From Lonicera japonica (Eukaryota > Streptophyta > Magnoliopsida > Dipsacales > Caprifoliaceae): a stretch of DNA of 64,000 nt. The first letter of the stretch is position 1. The number at the start of each line of letters is the position of its first letter. Under the pieces are notes generated by a model. It was given only the letters and a program-made list of their open reading frames with translations. It was not told the DNA's origin and did not search any database. Both the position numbers and the translations under genes were made by a program. The stretch lies in contig CM038470.1 in NCBI GenBank assembly GCA_021464415.1, forward strand, positions 23,213,601 to 23,277,600, in the 5' to 3' direction. Positions 33,201 through 41,900 of the stretch are shown piece after piece.

Positions 33201-33232
33201 GTTACAAGGTGCATCCTAAGCAGAGGGTATAG
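18283..33232 (+). CDS. HAP2: HAP2/GCS1 gamete membrane fusion protein
   Basis: Sperm-cell surface protein that merges the gamete membranes at fertilisation; its ectodomain has the class II fusogen fold in characterised members. Exons: 18283-18456, 18537-18680, 19596-19684, 20260-20299, 23955-24012, 24109-24169, 24777-24855, 25498-25632, 26838-27032, 28290-28370, 28454-28554, 29292-29409, 29991-30023, 30126-30219, 30305-30393, 30628-30740, 32500-32600, 32712-33232. The phases close to 2226 nt, 741 aa, near the ~700 aa of Arabidopsis HAP2. Residues 1-19 form a signal peptide. Cys pairs include TCCPCG (exon 5) and CLRFPGDW (~182-189, the region of the fusion loop in angiosperm HAP2). The HAP2-GCS1 core is in exon 9 ([16 protein letters not shown]). 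A transmembrane helix spans ~554-576, followed by a cytosolic tail (577-741) rich in His, Lys and Arg. Intron 3 seems to use a GC donor. Intron 4 carries a Copia element. No stop or frameshift was seen, so the gene looks functional. Confidence 0.95.
18457..18483. repeat. (CT)n microsatellite at HAP2 intron 1 donor
   Basis: HAP2 intron 1 opens GTATGT and continues directly into about ten CT units. The intron is only 80 bp long. Confidence 0.8.
18749..18971. mobile_element. Stowaway-like MITE remnant in HAP2 intron 2
   Basis: The left end CTCTCCACCCCAAAGTTAAG and the right end AAGTTTTGGACGGAGGGACC are inverted relatives of the CTCCCTCCGTCCC-type terminus. The interior has two similar halves (TCCCTGATCATTTATTGCG and TCCTTATCATTGATTGC). 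The TA duplications are not both evident, so the boundaries are approximate. Confidence 0.45.
20983..21154 (-). repeat. Copia 3' LTR
   Basis: 172 bp. It shares with 23569-23742 the blocks GAGAATACAAGAGATTGTGA, GTTATTGATTATTGAGAAAA and AAATATATACAAATCTTAACA. Read on the minus strand it starts TGTTAAGATT and ends TTCTCACA. Confidence 0.93.
21232..21676. mobile_element. hAT-like element nested in the Copia pol end
   Basis: The 445-bp insert starts CAGGGACGGAGCCAGGATTT and ends CTAGATCCATCACTG, an inverted but imperfect pair. It is flanked by identical 8-bp duplications CACCGAGA (21224-21231, 21677-21684). It splits the Copia reading frame just after FTKSLG. Inside lies a threefold repeat of TTAATCTTTTCAAAATAATT (about 21476-21563). 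No transposase is present. Confidence 0.85.
21685..22714 (-). pseudogene. Copia RT C-terminus and RNase H remnant
   Basis: On the minus strand 22494-22694 reads the end of the reverse transcriptase ([29 protein letters not shown]). Next, 22209-22475 reads the Copia RNase H region ([35 protein letters not shown]), followed by [19 protein letters not shown]. The frame breaks near 22495, where a stop lies between the two parts. The frame is then interrupted by the TRIM and resumes at 21794 with [14 protein letters not shown] and [13 protein letters not shown]. An expected terminal [10 protein letters not shown] sequence lies beyond the hAT-like insert, at about 21160-21223. Confidence 0.85.
21800..22112 (-). 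mobile_element. TRIM retrotransposon nested in the Copia RNase H frame
   Basis: The 313-bp element has two 74-bp LTRs (21800-21873, 22039-22112) that differ at only a few sites. On the minus strand each begins TGTTGAAGAG and ends in CA. The 5-bp duplication GGTCC is present on both sides (21795-21799, 22113-22117). The primer-binding site on the minus strand is TGGTATCAGAGC (about 22027-22040). The polypurine tract is GAGGGGGAG, next to 21873. The 165-bp interior has no protein frame but carries CGGGTTCGAATCC, a tRNA B-box-like sequence. These are the hallmarks of a terminal-repeat retrotransposon in miniature. Confidence 0.9.
22715..22960 (-). pseudogene. Copia protease/gag-pre-integrase remnant
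   Basis: Minus-strand reading gives [36 protein letters not shown] and [14 protein letters not shown], the segment that follows the aspartic protease active site in Copia polyproteins. Immediately afterwards the frame passes into [10 protein letters not shown], which belongs to the end of the reverse transcriptase. The junction near 22725 therefore marks a deletion of the integrase and most of the reverse transcriptase. Confidence 0.8.
23339..23465. repeat. About 41-bp minisatellite in Copia leader
   Basis: Three units of GGCTAGGGTTTACACG plus TGGGATAGAAACACAGCGGCGAC with small differences. They lie between the 5' LTR and the first coding remnant, in the untranslated leader. Just beyond, a looser repeat of GATGAACAGTAACTCGGTGAA occurs at about 23240-23320. 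Confidence 0.8.
23569..23742 (-). repeat. Copia 5' LTR
   Basis: 174 bp. It is followed inward on the minus strand by the TGGTATCAGAGG primer-binding site (about 23557-23570, overlapping the LTR edge by two bases), which fixes the orientation of the element. Confidence 0.92.
26200..26529. mobile_element. MITE with long terminal inverted repeats in HAP2 intron 8
   Basis: The left arm (TTTTTTGACTTTTCCACCCA, then AAATTAGACTTACCCCCAGT and TTTTCATAATCGTTAG) is matched inverted by the right arm (CTAATGATTATGAAAACAGG, AGTCTAATTTTGCATT, GGTGGCAAAGTCAAGAAAGC). This gives arms of roughly 80 bp. The interior repeats the motif GAAAATTAGACATTG and an inverted copy of the outer arm. It belongs to the same family as 29538-29816. 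Confidence 0.6.
27118..27156. repeat. Poly-T/poly-C tract in HAP2 intron 9
   Basis: About 20 T, then ACT and about 17 C. Flanking sequence (ACTCCCCCC, ACTTAACCCACCATTTTCA, GGGGTAAAGTAGCCC) resembles the long-TIR MITE family of this gene, so the tract may sit in a decayed copy. Confidence 0.6.
29538..29816. mobile_element. MITE with long TIRs in HAP2 intron 12
   Basis: The 279-bp element has ends AAGGGCCTTTTTTACTTTGC and GCAAAGTAAAAAAAGCTTTT, which stay complementary for about 80 bp with mismatches (TTTTCATAATCGTTAGATTTTGC against GCAAAATTTAATAATTATGAAAA). A possible 5-bp duplication TATTT flanks it (29533-29537, 29817-29821). Non-coding. Confidence 0.65.
32250..32440. mobile_element. Stowaway-like MITE in HAP2 intron 16
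   Basis: Starts TACTCTTTCGTTTCAAATTG and ends CATTTTGTGATGCTGGGAGTA, inverted ends of about 28 bp with TA at both borders. The interior repeats parts of its ends (GATAGTCC, GGAACTATC). Length is 191 bp, and it ends 59 bp before exon 17. Confidence 0.6.
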
Positions 33233-33412
33233 TGGGAATTTGATGAACAGAATGCTTGCTATAGTATGTTTTTCATATTTGCTTGTTTTATAAAGAGAAA
33301 AACCAGTCCATTTTCTTCCTCCTTTTTTTTTCCTTTTGTGGGGGAGAGATAGTGGAACAATGTTAAGCCTTTTCAAAGCAACGGATATAATGATAACATA
33401 AAAATACACTAA

Positions 33413-33684
33413 GGGTGTGTTTGATAGGACATTATCCACCTATTTTCCCTATTTTGTGGTATTTGATAGGCAACATTTTTCATGGAAACGAAATTTACAC
33501 ATTCTTTACTTTTCCATATTTTGGTGTTTGATTGGCACAAGAATATGCAATATTTTCCGGGTTGAAAATAAGGTCAACAAACACCTCCAAATGACATTTT
33601 CATCTGAAATCAATTGCTAGGAATTCAATTGCCTAGAATTCCATTCTTTTCTAAATTTTGTCCATGCTAGCACCAAACATTCGC
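33413..33684. mobile_element. Tourist-like element between HAP2 and CYP87
   Basis: Starts GGGTGTGTTTGATAGG directly after TAA (33410-33412) and ends CACCAAACATTCGC directly before TAA (33685-33687). The left end matches that of 14776-15309; the right end is more diverged. It fills part of the 805-bp gap between two convergent genes and may contribute to 3' ends. Confidence 0.5.
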
Positions 33685-34037
33685 TAATGTTTCAGGTAAC
33701 TTATTATATTGACAAGTATGTGCTATATGTTGAACCTTGTACGTTCTGTTTCTCTCTTCTTCTTTTTTTTTTTTCATTCTCTTTGTAAATATTAAACATT
33801 TTCCTGATACAAACTAAATGTAAAAGTGCAAAACTTTGTATGCGATACTAAGCAAAATATCCTCTGCTCGGTCTTGGTTTCAGAACAGAAACCTCCCCTC
33901 CCCCTCCCCCTGCCCCAGACCAAAACACCTATCTGAATCTATTCTTTTGGCTAACATATTGTTTGGACTTTGGAGCTTGAGAACAGGAACCTTGTTTAAA
34001 GGAAGGGTAAGTTTAGAATCTCTTGGTATTTGTGCCA

Positions 34038-34237
34038 CTATATTTCATAATGACTTGCTTGATCATTATCTGAACTTGCTAATAGAGTTATATGTTGGCT
34101 CTTTTGCTCCTCCTCTTTGTTTTTCTCAGTGATCCGAATGTGAAAACCATTTGGAAATTGTAAACCAGGGGTTCGGACAATTTCTCCTCCTCTGATTGGT
34201 TGCCACCTGAAAATCTCAATTATAAAACATGTTAGTA

Positions 34238-34272
<35 letters not shown>

Positions 34273-37200
34273 AAAACAAACAAGCATGGCCTTACCTATA
34301 CTTTGTAACCAAGCAGTGGAGAAAAACGGCCATCTGCAGCTTAGTGAAGTCAGTTCCAACACAAAATCTCATGCCGCCTCCAAAAGCCATAAAATGCTTT
34401 GATGCACTTTGTAATTCGATTCCCTGATTGAAATATTACCATCACAACATTAGAATTTAATTACAACATTAGAAGGTTTATGTTTTTTTCAATCGAAACA
34501 GTCTTATTTCTTATAAGCTTTACCTCCCATCTCCCTGGATTGAATTCAAGGGGATTTTTGTATCTCTCAGGGTTCAAATGAACAGCTGGAGGACAAACCA
34601 TAATCGCCCAGTCCGCTGGAATGGTATAATCTGCATCAATTTGAATATTTATATTAAGGTATGTCCATATGAACAAATATTGAGATACTAGCAATTGGAT
34701 TTGTTGGTAATTAATGGTAAGTTTTTACCCTTGAACTTTATGTCTCTTAGTGTTTTCCTGAAAATTCCTGGAACTATATTCGCCAGTCTGACCGTTTCAT
34801 TGATGAACTGGAAAATTTCATTTAGTTAGTAAGCATAACAATTTCCATCTTTATATGGGTGTTTTTGGATTTCCACATAAAACATAGTCAAGGAATTTGA
34901 TGCTTTCTATGTAAACCAATTAAACTTGCCCAAAGATAAAATGATACTATTTGACTCACCTGAAATGTAAATGTCATTGATTTGTATTCTTTCCACGAAA
35001 TTCCAGACTCGAAATTCTCCCGCTCTCTGAGAATTTTGTCGTGTTCGTCCTGTGGAAAGTATTTAAATGCATGTCAGTTCGACTAATAAGAGAATTTTAA
35101 TGAATTGTTATTTATCTTCAGTCTTCACTGACCGTTAATTTCTTCAATACCAGAGGATTTTCCGCAAGAACTTTGGTAGCTAAAGTTAAGGCCAAAGAAG
35201 TCGTTTCAAAACTTGCAAACAGTAGCACAAACATTAAATCCAGAGCAATTTCTTCTGTTAGGACTGTATCCTTTCTTTGAAGTTCTTCGAGTACATAATC
35301 GAAAAAATCAGTTTGGATCTTCTTAGGCTTAGTCCGCCTTTCTTCTAGCATGTTCTTCAACATCCTCATTGCTTTCTTTCTTCCCTGATCAATCTCAATC
35401 TTGTAAGTATCAAGAAAAAAGAAATGGATTTTTTTTGTTTTTGAATTCCAATATTCTGTATTAAGCTTAAGCTGTTAAATAGTGGGCCAACAATGTATAT
35501 CATACTCTTCAACACTCCCCCTCACGTGCAAGCCACTTGCACGGCCAAACCAAAGATTCAAACCCGAGACCTTGCAGAACCTGAGCTCTGATACCATGTT
35601 AGAAACCATCTCACCCAAAAGCTTAAGCTGTTAAGTAGTGGGCTAACAATGTATATCATACTCTTCAACACTCCCCCTCACGTGCGAGCCACTCGTACGT
35701 GGATAGACAAACGAAACCAAAGGCCAAACCGGCCAAACCAAAGGTGCACTTCGTGCACAAACAACAACACGCATACTGCTGTTCTGAGCTCTGATACCAT
35801 GTTAGTAACCATCTCACCCAAAAGGTTAAGCTGTTAAGTAGTGGGCCAACAATGTATATCATACTCTTCAACACCCAAGGTTCCATATTTTTCATCTTTA
35901 TTGGTGTTTGATTTGCATAGAATCTAAAAACTGCCTTCTCCCTAGGTTTTTGTTTTCCATTTAAATTGTTGTGTAAAACAATTCCAAAGAATTCAATTCC
36001 ACCCTACTTAATACCTTGCCCTCTTTTTATTTTTGCTTTTATAAATAACTTTTGGAGACCCAAGCGAGATTGCTCCCGAAAAACAAGAAAAAACAGAGAT
36101 AGGGTCCACAAAAGCCCCACCTGGGGATTTTTTTTTAAGGAGGACTACCCCCGGGCTTTGCACGAACCAAAAGAAAAAGAACACAAGGAGCAGGGATTGT
36201 GTGATGTACAAAGCTTGAAAAGGAATTTTAATGAGAAAGTATCTCAGCAGGGGAAAAGGAAAAAGTTGGGAAAAGAAGAAGAAGATGATGATTACTAATG
36301 AGAAATAGTTGTACCTGCAAACACTTGTGGTAAGCTGTTCCAGGTATGTCCAATGGGAAAGAGATTAAACCCTGTATAAAAGCTACAAAACACTCCCTTA
36401 GATTCTCCGAGCACTTCTCTGGATCATAACTGATCAGTTTCTTTGCAGTCAAATCAAATATCATCTGTAGACACCAAATTACAAATTCAGGCAATCAAAC
36501 ATATTACCAAAAGGTTGAAAAGTCCATATTTTCCATGAAAAATCTTGCTAATCAAACGAAATATTAAAATTTCCACTTACATTAGCTGTTGCCTCCTTCA
36601 ATTCTACAGTATTCTGGCCCGACCACAGCTTTAAGTTTCTACTTGCTGCCTGTTCAACTTCAGGGAGCATTTTTTTCAAACTTTCGGGACCAAAAAGATT
36701 CAGCACCAGGTTTTTAAGGTACTTGTACATGAACCCATGTAAAGAACCTACATTTTGTTTCCCAAAAATCTCTGTAAAAGTATCAGGGTACCAACTTTGG
36801 AACAATTGACCCTCTTGTTGGAAGACAAAATGGTTAAGATCCGAGTCAGCTGATACTATCACCGGCCGTCCCACCAAACTGGTTCGAAATATCGGCCCGT
36901 ACCTGAAAAAGGATAACGAGACAAAAATCAGGGCAAGTTTGATTGTTTTATAAAAATAATTGAATTCTGAAAACAAAAAATTGTTTTTTCTGTTTTGGTT
37001 GGGGTTTATGGGATTAGCTAGGTTAAACCGAGTTGTACCATCAAAATTTTCCATGGAAAATTATGAAATCGGAGAAGAGCATTAAAGATTGAAACTATGT
37101 TATTTTGAGCATTTTCAGTTGAAAAGGAGTGCTATCAAACACTTACATGTAAAAGAATTAGGTTCTATAGAAATGTTTTACATGGACAAATTTTTGGTGG

Positions 37201-37575
37201 AAAATGTAACTTAGGGCGGGTTGTTTTTGAATTGCATGGAAAAGGAGAAAATAAAGCCAAACCAAGTTGCATGTGGAAATTGGTTCCGTGGAAAATTATG
37301 CTATTAAACACCGGTGAAGACGGGAAACATGAAAGAAAGTGAGAGTACTCTTTGATAATTAAGTTGGAGTATTACCTATCCATCCTTTTTTTGACAAAAG
37401 GTGGAATATCAGAAGTTGTGTTAGGGGCAAAAAATTGAAGAGTTTCGCCAAGAAGTGGCCAGCCCATTGAACCTGGTGGCAGTTTTCCATTGCATTTAGG
37501 ATTCCTCCAACGATATACCCAATATGTAAAGTTTACAACACTCAAAATTGCAATTAAAATACCAAGTGGCCACAT
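34038..37575 (-). CDS. Cytochrome P450, CYP87 family
   Basis: ER-membrane haem monooxygenase. Known CYP87 enzymes oxidise triterpenoids and sterols (for example in cucurbitacin, saponin and cardenolide pathways); the substrate here is unknown. Exons in coding order: 37376-37575, 36581-36902, 36315-36464, 35133-35384, 34960-35049, 34729-34807, 34524-34630, 34296-34423, 34038-34206. The phases close to 1497 nt, 498 aa. I start at MWPLGIL, where family members usually start; an in-frame ATG six codons upstream (37593) is possible. Order of features: N-terminal anchor (~1-22), proline hinge KLPPGSMGWPLLGE, I-helix ASFETT (281-286), K-helix ETVR (342-345), FNPGRW, and haem-binding FGGGMRFCVG with Cys421. 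All key residues are present with no stop or frameshift. A C-terminal extension of roughly 25 residues follows HIRITEK and may be specific to this lineage. Intron 3 carries a TRIM array. The gene converges on HAP2. Confidence 0.93.
34238..34272. repeat. (CT)n(CA)n microsatellite filling CYP87 intron 8
   Basis: About 9 CT and 9 CA units occupy some 35 of the 89 bases of the intron between exons 8 and 9 (34207-34295). Confidence 0.85.
35463..35873 (-). mobile_element. Three-LTR TRIM array in CYP87 intron 3
   Basis: Three LTRs of the same 74-bp type as at 21800-22112: 35463-35514 (first 22 bases missing in plus-strand order), 35597-35670 and 35800-35873. They are separated by two different interiors (82 and 129 bp). 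Each interior borders a GCTCTGATACCA block, the complement of the TGGTATCAGAGC primer-binding site. The first interior keeps the B-box-like GATTCAAACCCGAGACC stretch. The second keeps the CGTGGATAGACAAACGAAACC part and lacks the B box. No target duplication is visible because the left LTR is truncated. The array is in the same transcriptional sense as CYP87. Confidence 0.88.
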
Positions 37576-38796
37576 TTTAGTACAAATATACAAGACAGAA
37601 GTACGTAGTATGCTGATAAGGGTAAGGACTTGTTTGAATTTACAGAATTTATATATGAGAAGAAACTGAGAGAGGTAAGGATGGAAATGTGAGAGGAAAG
37701 GAATTTATGTAACAGAAATTGAGTGGAAATGGGAGAAGAATAGATTTATATGAACAGAAATGTTCAGTTGAAATGCTAGAAGAATGGATTTGATTTGTGG
37801 AAAGAGATGAGAGAAAGTCAAGGATGGAAATTAATGTGGGGGAAGAGAAGAAAGTGGAGACATGTATATATCAAAATTGTTGAAGAGAAGTTACTTAAAT
37901 AGGCTGGCCAGGTTAGACAACTACTAGTTAATTATATTATAATAATAATAATAATAATATTGATGATGAAGTTGGTTGTTCAGAAAGCTGTACAAGTTGG
38001 ATATAAGAATATAGAATTAGTTATTTAGAATAATATATATAATTTTGTCTAAGCTAGCTAGAGACCACCCACTACCATTTGTCAACGGCATCTATAGAAG
38101 TTTGTGTTCAAAAGCCTCGCATGACGATGAAGCTTTCTCTCTCTCTCTCTCTCCTAGATTGGAGAGAAGATAAGAGGTTCAAAGGATCTGGTGTGACGAA
38201 AATAATGTATGACAATCTTCAAATGAACATTAAATACTAGAATCTAATTGGTTTTTCAACCACTTGATAAATCTTGCTAATATCTTTGCTAAATACTCTG
38301 GTATCTTTGTAATGTTGTTGCAATTAGAGATGTTCTTGTTTTTTCTATATATTTTTCTTCATCATTGTTTCTTAGAATTAGATCTCATCCTAGATCTTCT
38401 CTCCCTCTATGTGTGTGTGCGCGTTTAAGTTCAATCTTTAGTTACATCAGCAGTGATATAAAGTGAAGTGTTTTATTCTAGACATGCATGCAACTACTGA
38501 ATATATATATATATATATATATGCTGTGTAATTTAATATTTTGTTTCTATTCTGATGGTAAAGTGCAACAAACTCACTTGAACTGCCAAAAAAAAAAAAA
38601 AAACCCTACTTGCCCTATTTTATTTGTGCAAAAAGCCCCCCTTAACTTTGCTTGTGTTGTAAGAACCCCTCTTATTTTGACATGAAAGTGGAGTTAAATC
38701 ACATTAGTTGTGTCATTTCGCGTTTAATTGAGAGTCTTCACTCGTGCTATATTGTGTTTATTGGGGTACAAAAATTATAATCGAGATTATTATTTT
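37576..38796. other. CYP87 upstream region
   Basis: Presumed promoter of the minus-strand P450. Purine-rich GAGAGAAAG-type tracts cover 37650-37860. A TATTTAAG on the minus strand (plus 37894-37901) is a possible TATA box but is far from the start codon. An (AAT)n run lies near 37940, (CT)n at about 38132-38152 and (TA)n at about 38501-38522. Near 38585-38700 there is A-rich and CCCCC-rich sequence resembling the ends of the long-TIR MITEs. Confidence 0.35.
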
Positions 38797-39580
38797 GGAT
38801 AATTTTAAATGCACTCACTAAATCACGCTTCTCATCTTAATTTGAGAGAACTTTCTTTTCATCCCATTAAATTTTATAAAAATCTTTCAACTCACCCCCT
38901 TAGTGGGGTGAGTTTATTGAAACCTGTATGATTCCATAGGGGGAATGTTTAGTGACAAAAAACTTTGTCAGTAACTAAAATATTCACAAAATTATTTAAT
39001 GGCAAAATAATTCATAATTTTTGTGGCCGAAACATATAATGATAAGTAAATGCTCATGTTGCGAGAAATTAATATTACGACATAATTTCTAATAACACAG
39101 AACCACAATATATAATAATTGTCGAAATAATTTGGTGGACGAACTATTCAATGCAAAAGTTTCACAACTTTTGGTTACAATTTAACTTTTACCTGTTAAG
39201 AAAAATAGTTTAACATGAAAAAGGATTATTCATATTTTTTTCCCTATTACAGTAGACTCAGAATTGCATACAATAATCTATAAAATAAATGTTGAGAATT
39301 ACAAAAAAATTACACTAAAAGTTTGTATTTGATTTAAGATTTTGGAATCTCGATTCTTGTATTTTTTTCATTAATAAAAAGTAAGAAAATTAATGAAGAG
39401 AAGAAAATGAGTGAAGAAAAATTGAATAAAGATAAAAAGGAAAAAAAACAGAACCAACGTTAGCTACAGGTGTAAAAGTGATGGGGTGAGTTTACAAGTT
39501 AGATTTAGGGTTAAATTGATAAAATTTAAATTTTAAATGAGGTGAAAAGATTAATTAAAGGGGTGCATTTAAAATTAACC
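38797..39580. mobile_element. Terminal-inverted-repeat element, 8-9 bp TSD
   Basis: The 784-bp element has ends GGATAATTTTAAATGCACTC and GTGCATTTAAAATTAACC, matching over about 17 bases with one mismatch. ATTATTTT flanks both sides (38789-38796, 39581-39588). If the following G is counted, the duplication could be 9 bp. The subterminal motif GGGGTGAGTTTA recurs near both ends (about 38904, 39484). The size of the duplication fits hAT (8) or Mutator-like (9). No transposase. Confidence 0.75.
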
Positions 39581-41754
39581 ATTATTTTGTGTCATGTTAG
39601 CTAAAATAACACATTGTATGCATGAGTTGTTGGTTTTTATGGTGTTGTGTCACCCATAAATAAGACACAAAAACTCAAATTGCTACCTCTATCTGAGTGT
39701 GGTCAAAACTAGGAGAGAAGATTGCTGTTAAAAATAGTAGAGAATAAATCATTTGGACATAGAGCACCACCCCAATGCCCTTTGAGCCACGGGCTTTAAT
39801 CCCATTCAACTACTACATTATAGGTAGGTCACTATGTATTATAAGACCAATCCATTATATACACTTCTCACTTTTCTGAGTAATTTAATTAAGGCTGTGA
39901 TATGCAGTGGCCGACCACAGCGGCAAATGGTTAGTCCTATCCCAATGTGATATAGAGATACTTATGTGGTAGAGTCTAAAAAAAAATTAAGACTGTATTT
40001 GGTTAAATGTAAATTGTCATCAATTTCACAATCTTTTGGTGCAATTGATTTACATATCAACCAAGTAAACTATCTTTTTACAAATGAAAAATGCTTTTTT
40101 TTTAAAAAAAAAAAAGAAAAAAAGAAAAGTACAATTGATCAAAAGTAAGTGTAAATACATCTCAACTATTTATTATTTTATTTTTTATGGATAGGTTCAA
40201 ACTTATTTAAATTACAACTTTTAATGTGTTTTTTGGACTCTTTAGCATTTATGTTTACAAAGAATTAAACATTTTATTAATTTAATAAAATACGGCACCA
40301 AATTATTGGAAGAAGTTCCAAAATAGAATGGAATTTAGACACTGTTCAGGTCTGAAATATAAAAGCAAAAAGCTCGAGGATCCAAGCACTTTACGGGGTT
40401 TGCAATTCCTTTTAGCCTCTCGTGTGGTGACTAATAAGTATTTGAAAGTCAAAGGGAGCTATAAATGCCAAAATGTTCATAAAATATGTGGGGAAAAAGA
40501 GAATTTTTTTACGTCTCTTCCTTGTTTCAGGTGATGACCATAAAGGTCATACTAGGGTTAATTTGAAGGGATATTTATACAAGGGACAATAAATAGATGA
40601 TTTTTAATTATCTACTACTAGTAAAAAAAATTTACGAACAATTTATAAGAACCAGCATAAATGTTCGTTGAGTTTTATTGCATACTCTGATTTTGAACTG
40701 GAGATTTTTTTTTTAATTAAATGTTTTGTTAAATATATATATATATATATTATTATTACTTTATGTGAGTAATCTAGTTAGCACTTCAAAATTATTTTTA
40801 GTGACATTTTATATATAATTTTTGGGACAATTTTATGGATTGAAGACACTTTTTGAAATAATAGAGTACTAATGTAGATTGCTAAAATACCATTTTTGTA
40901 TAAAAATTTGTAGAAATGATCTACATGGTGAGTTGGTCACTTCTATTAAATTTTATTTTAAAAAAATTCAGTCTAAAAAATGATTGTAATAAAAAAAAAA
41001 TGTATACATGCACATTTTCGACTCTTAATTTTTTTTCACAATCACCTCACCTATTTCTAAATTGAACATTTTAAATAAATATTAGTGAAGGTGCCCTATC
41101 CATCATATCATATAGACAATCCCTCCAAATTTTCGTAAAAAATAAAAAATCATTTATTTACTTAACTCATTTCACTTATTTTGCCTTTAATTAATAACGT
41201 CACTGCAAACGTGAGATCCAAACACCACCCAAAGTTATTCCTTTATTAGGGTTTCTTTTATAAACTAAATTAAAAGCTTCATTTAATTTAGTTTATAAGA
41301 TGATGATATTTAATACAGGGTTGCTTAAATGCTTGTCCTGGTTTTGGAAAGGTCTCCTTAAGTGGGTGCAAAGCAATGACAGCTCAATTATATTATCCCT
41401 TATTTTAGGGCTTTTAATAAACTTAACTATGTTTTAAAATAACATTAATGTACTAAGCAAGTGTTACTATATACTTATATAGTAACATAAGAACAAAGAA
41501 ATTAAGTGTTGGTACGTATGAAGTCAGAGTCTGTGGACTAAATAAAATTTAATACTTAGGGAATTACAATATTTCTTGTCTAAATGAATTAGATGGTCCT
41601 ACCTGTCTTTTGGTTGACATTCAACACTTCTAAGTATACCATCCATGTTACAACTTGCTTATACTTCAAGTCACAAAGAGTTCCTCTCTTTAGAGGAGAG
41701 ATCTATGCTTCGACTCCTTCTTTTTCCTCCTTTAAATCAAACCGTAGCTAAGCA

Positions 41755-41781
41755 GGGGGGGGGGGGGGGGGGGGGGGGGGG
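41755..41781. repeat. 27-base poly-G tract
   Basis: An uninterrupted run of 27 G in otherwise AT-rich DNA, followed by AACCTATATGG. Its length may be inexact because such runs are hard to sequence. Confidence 0.85.
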
Positions 41782-41824
41782 AACCTATATGGGCCAAGGG
41801 GGACAGGCGCCCACTCTATGAAAT

Positions 41825-41900
41825 ATCATTTAGGTGGTTAAGTGATGTAATTGTTTGTTTGCCAAGTTCAAATCCTATTGTATGCAATTATTTTCGCTAA
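41825..41900 (+). mobile_element. SINE-like tRNA-related head
   Basis: TAGGTGGTTAAGTGATGTAAT resembles an A box and CCAAGTTCAAATCCTATTG resembles a B box about 35 bases downstream. The following TGTATGCAATTATTTT parallels the tail of the copies in NOT2 introns. Boundaries uncertain. Confidence 0.35.

Noticed and set aside
32682..33293. 203-aa open frame overlapping the last HAP2 exon
   Set aside because: It is an out-of-frame shadow. The neighbouring frame carries the in-phase HAP2 tail ending at 33232.
35649..35895. Open frames on both strands in the CYP87 intron
   Set aside because: They coincide exactly with TRIM LTR and interior sequence, which is non-coding.
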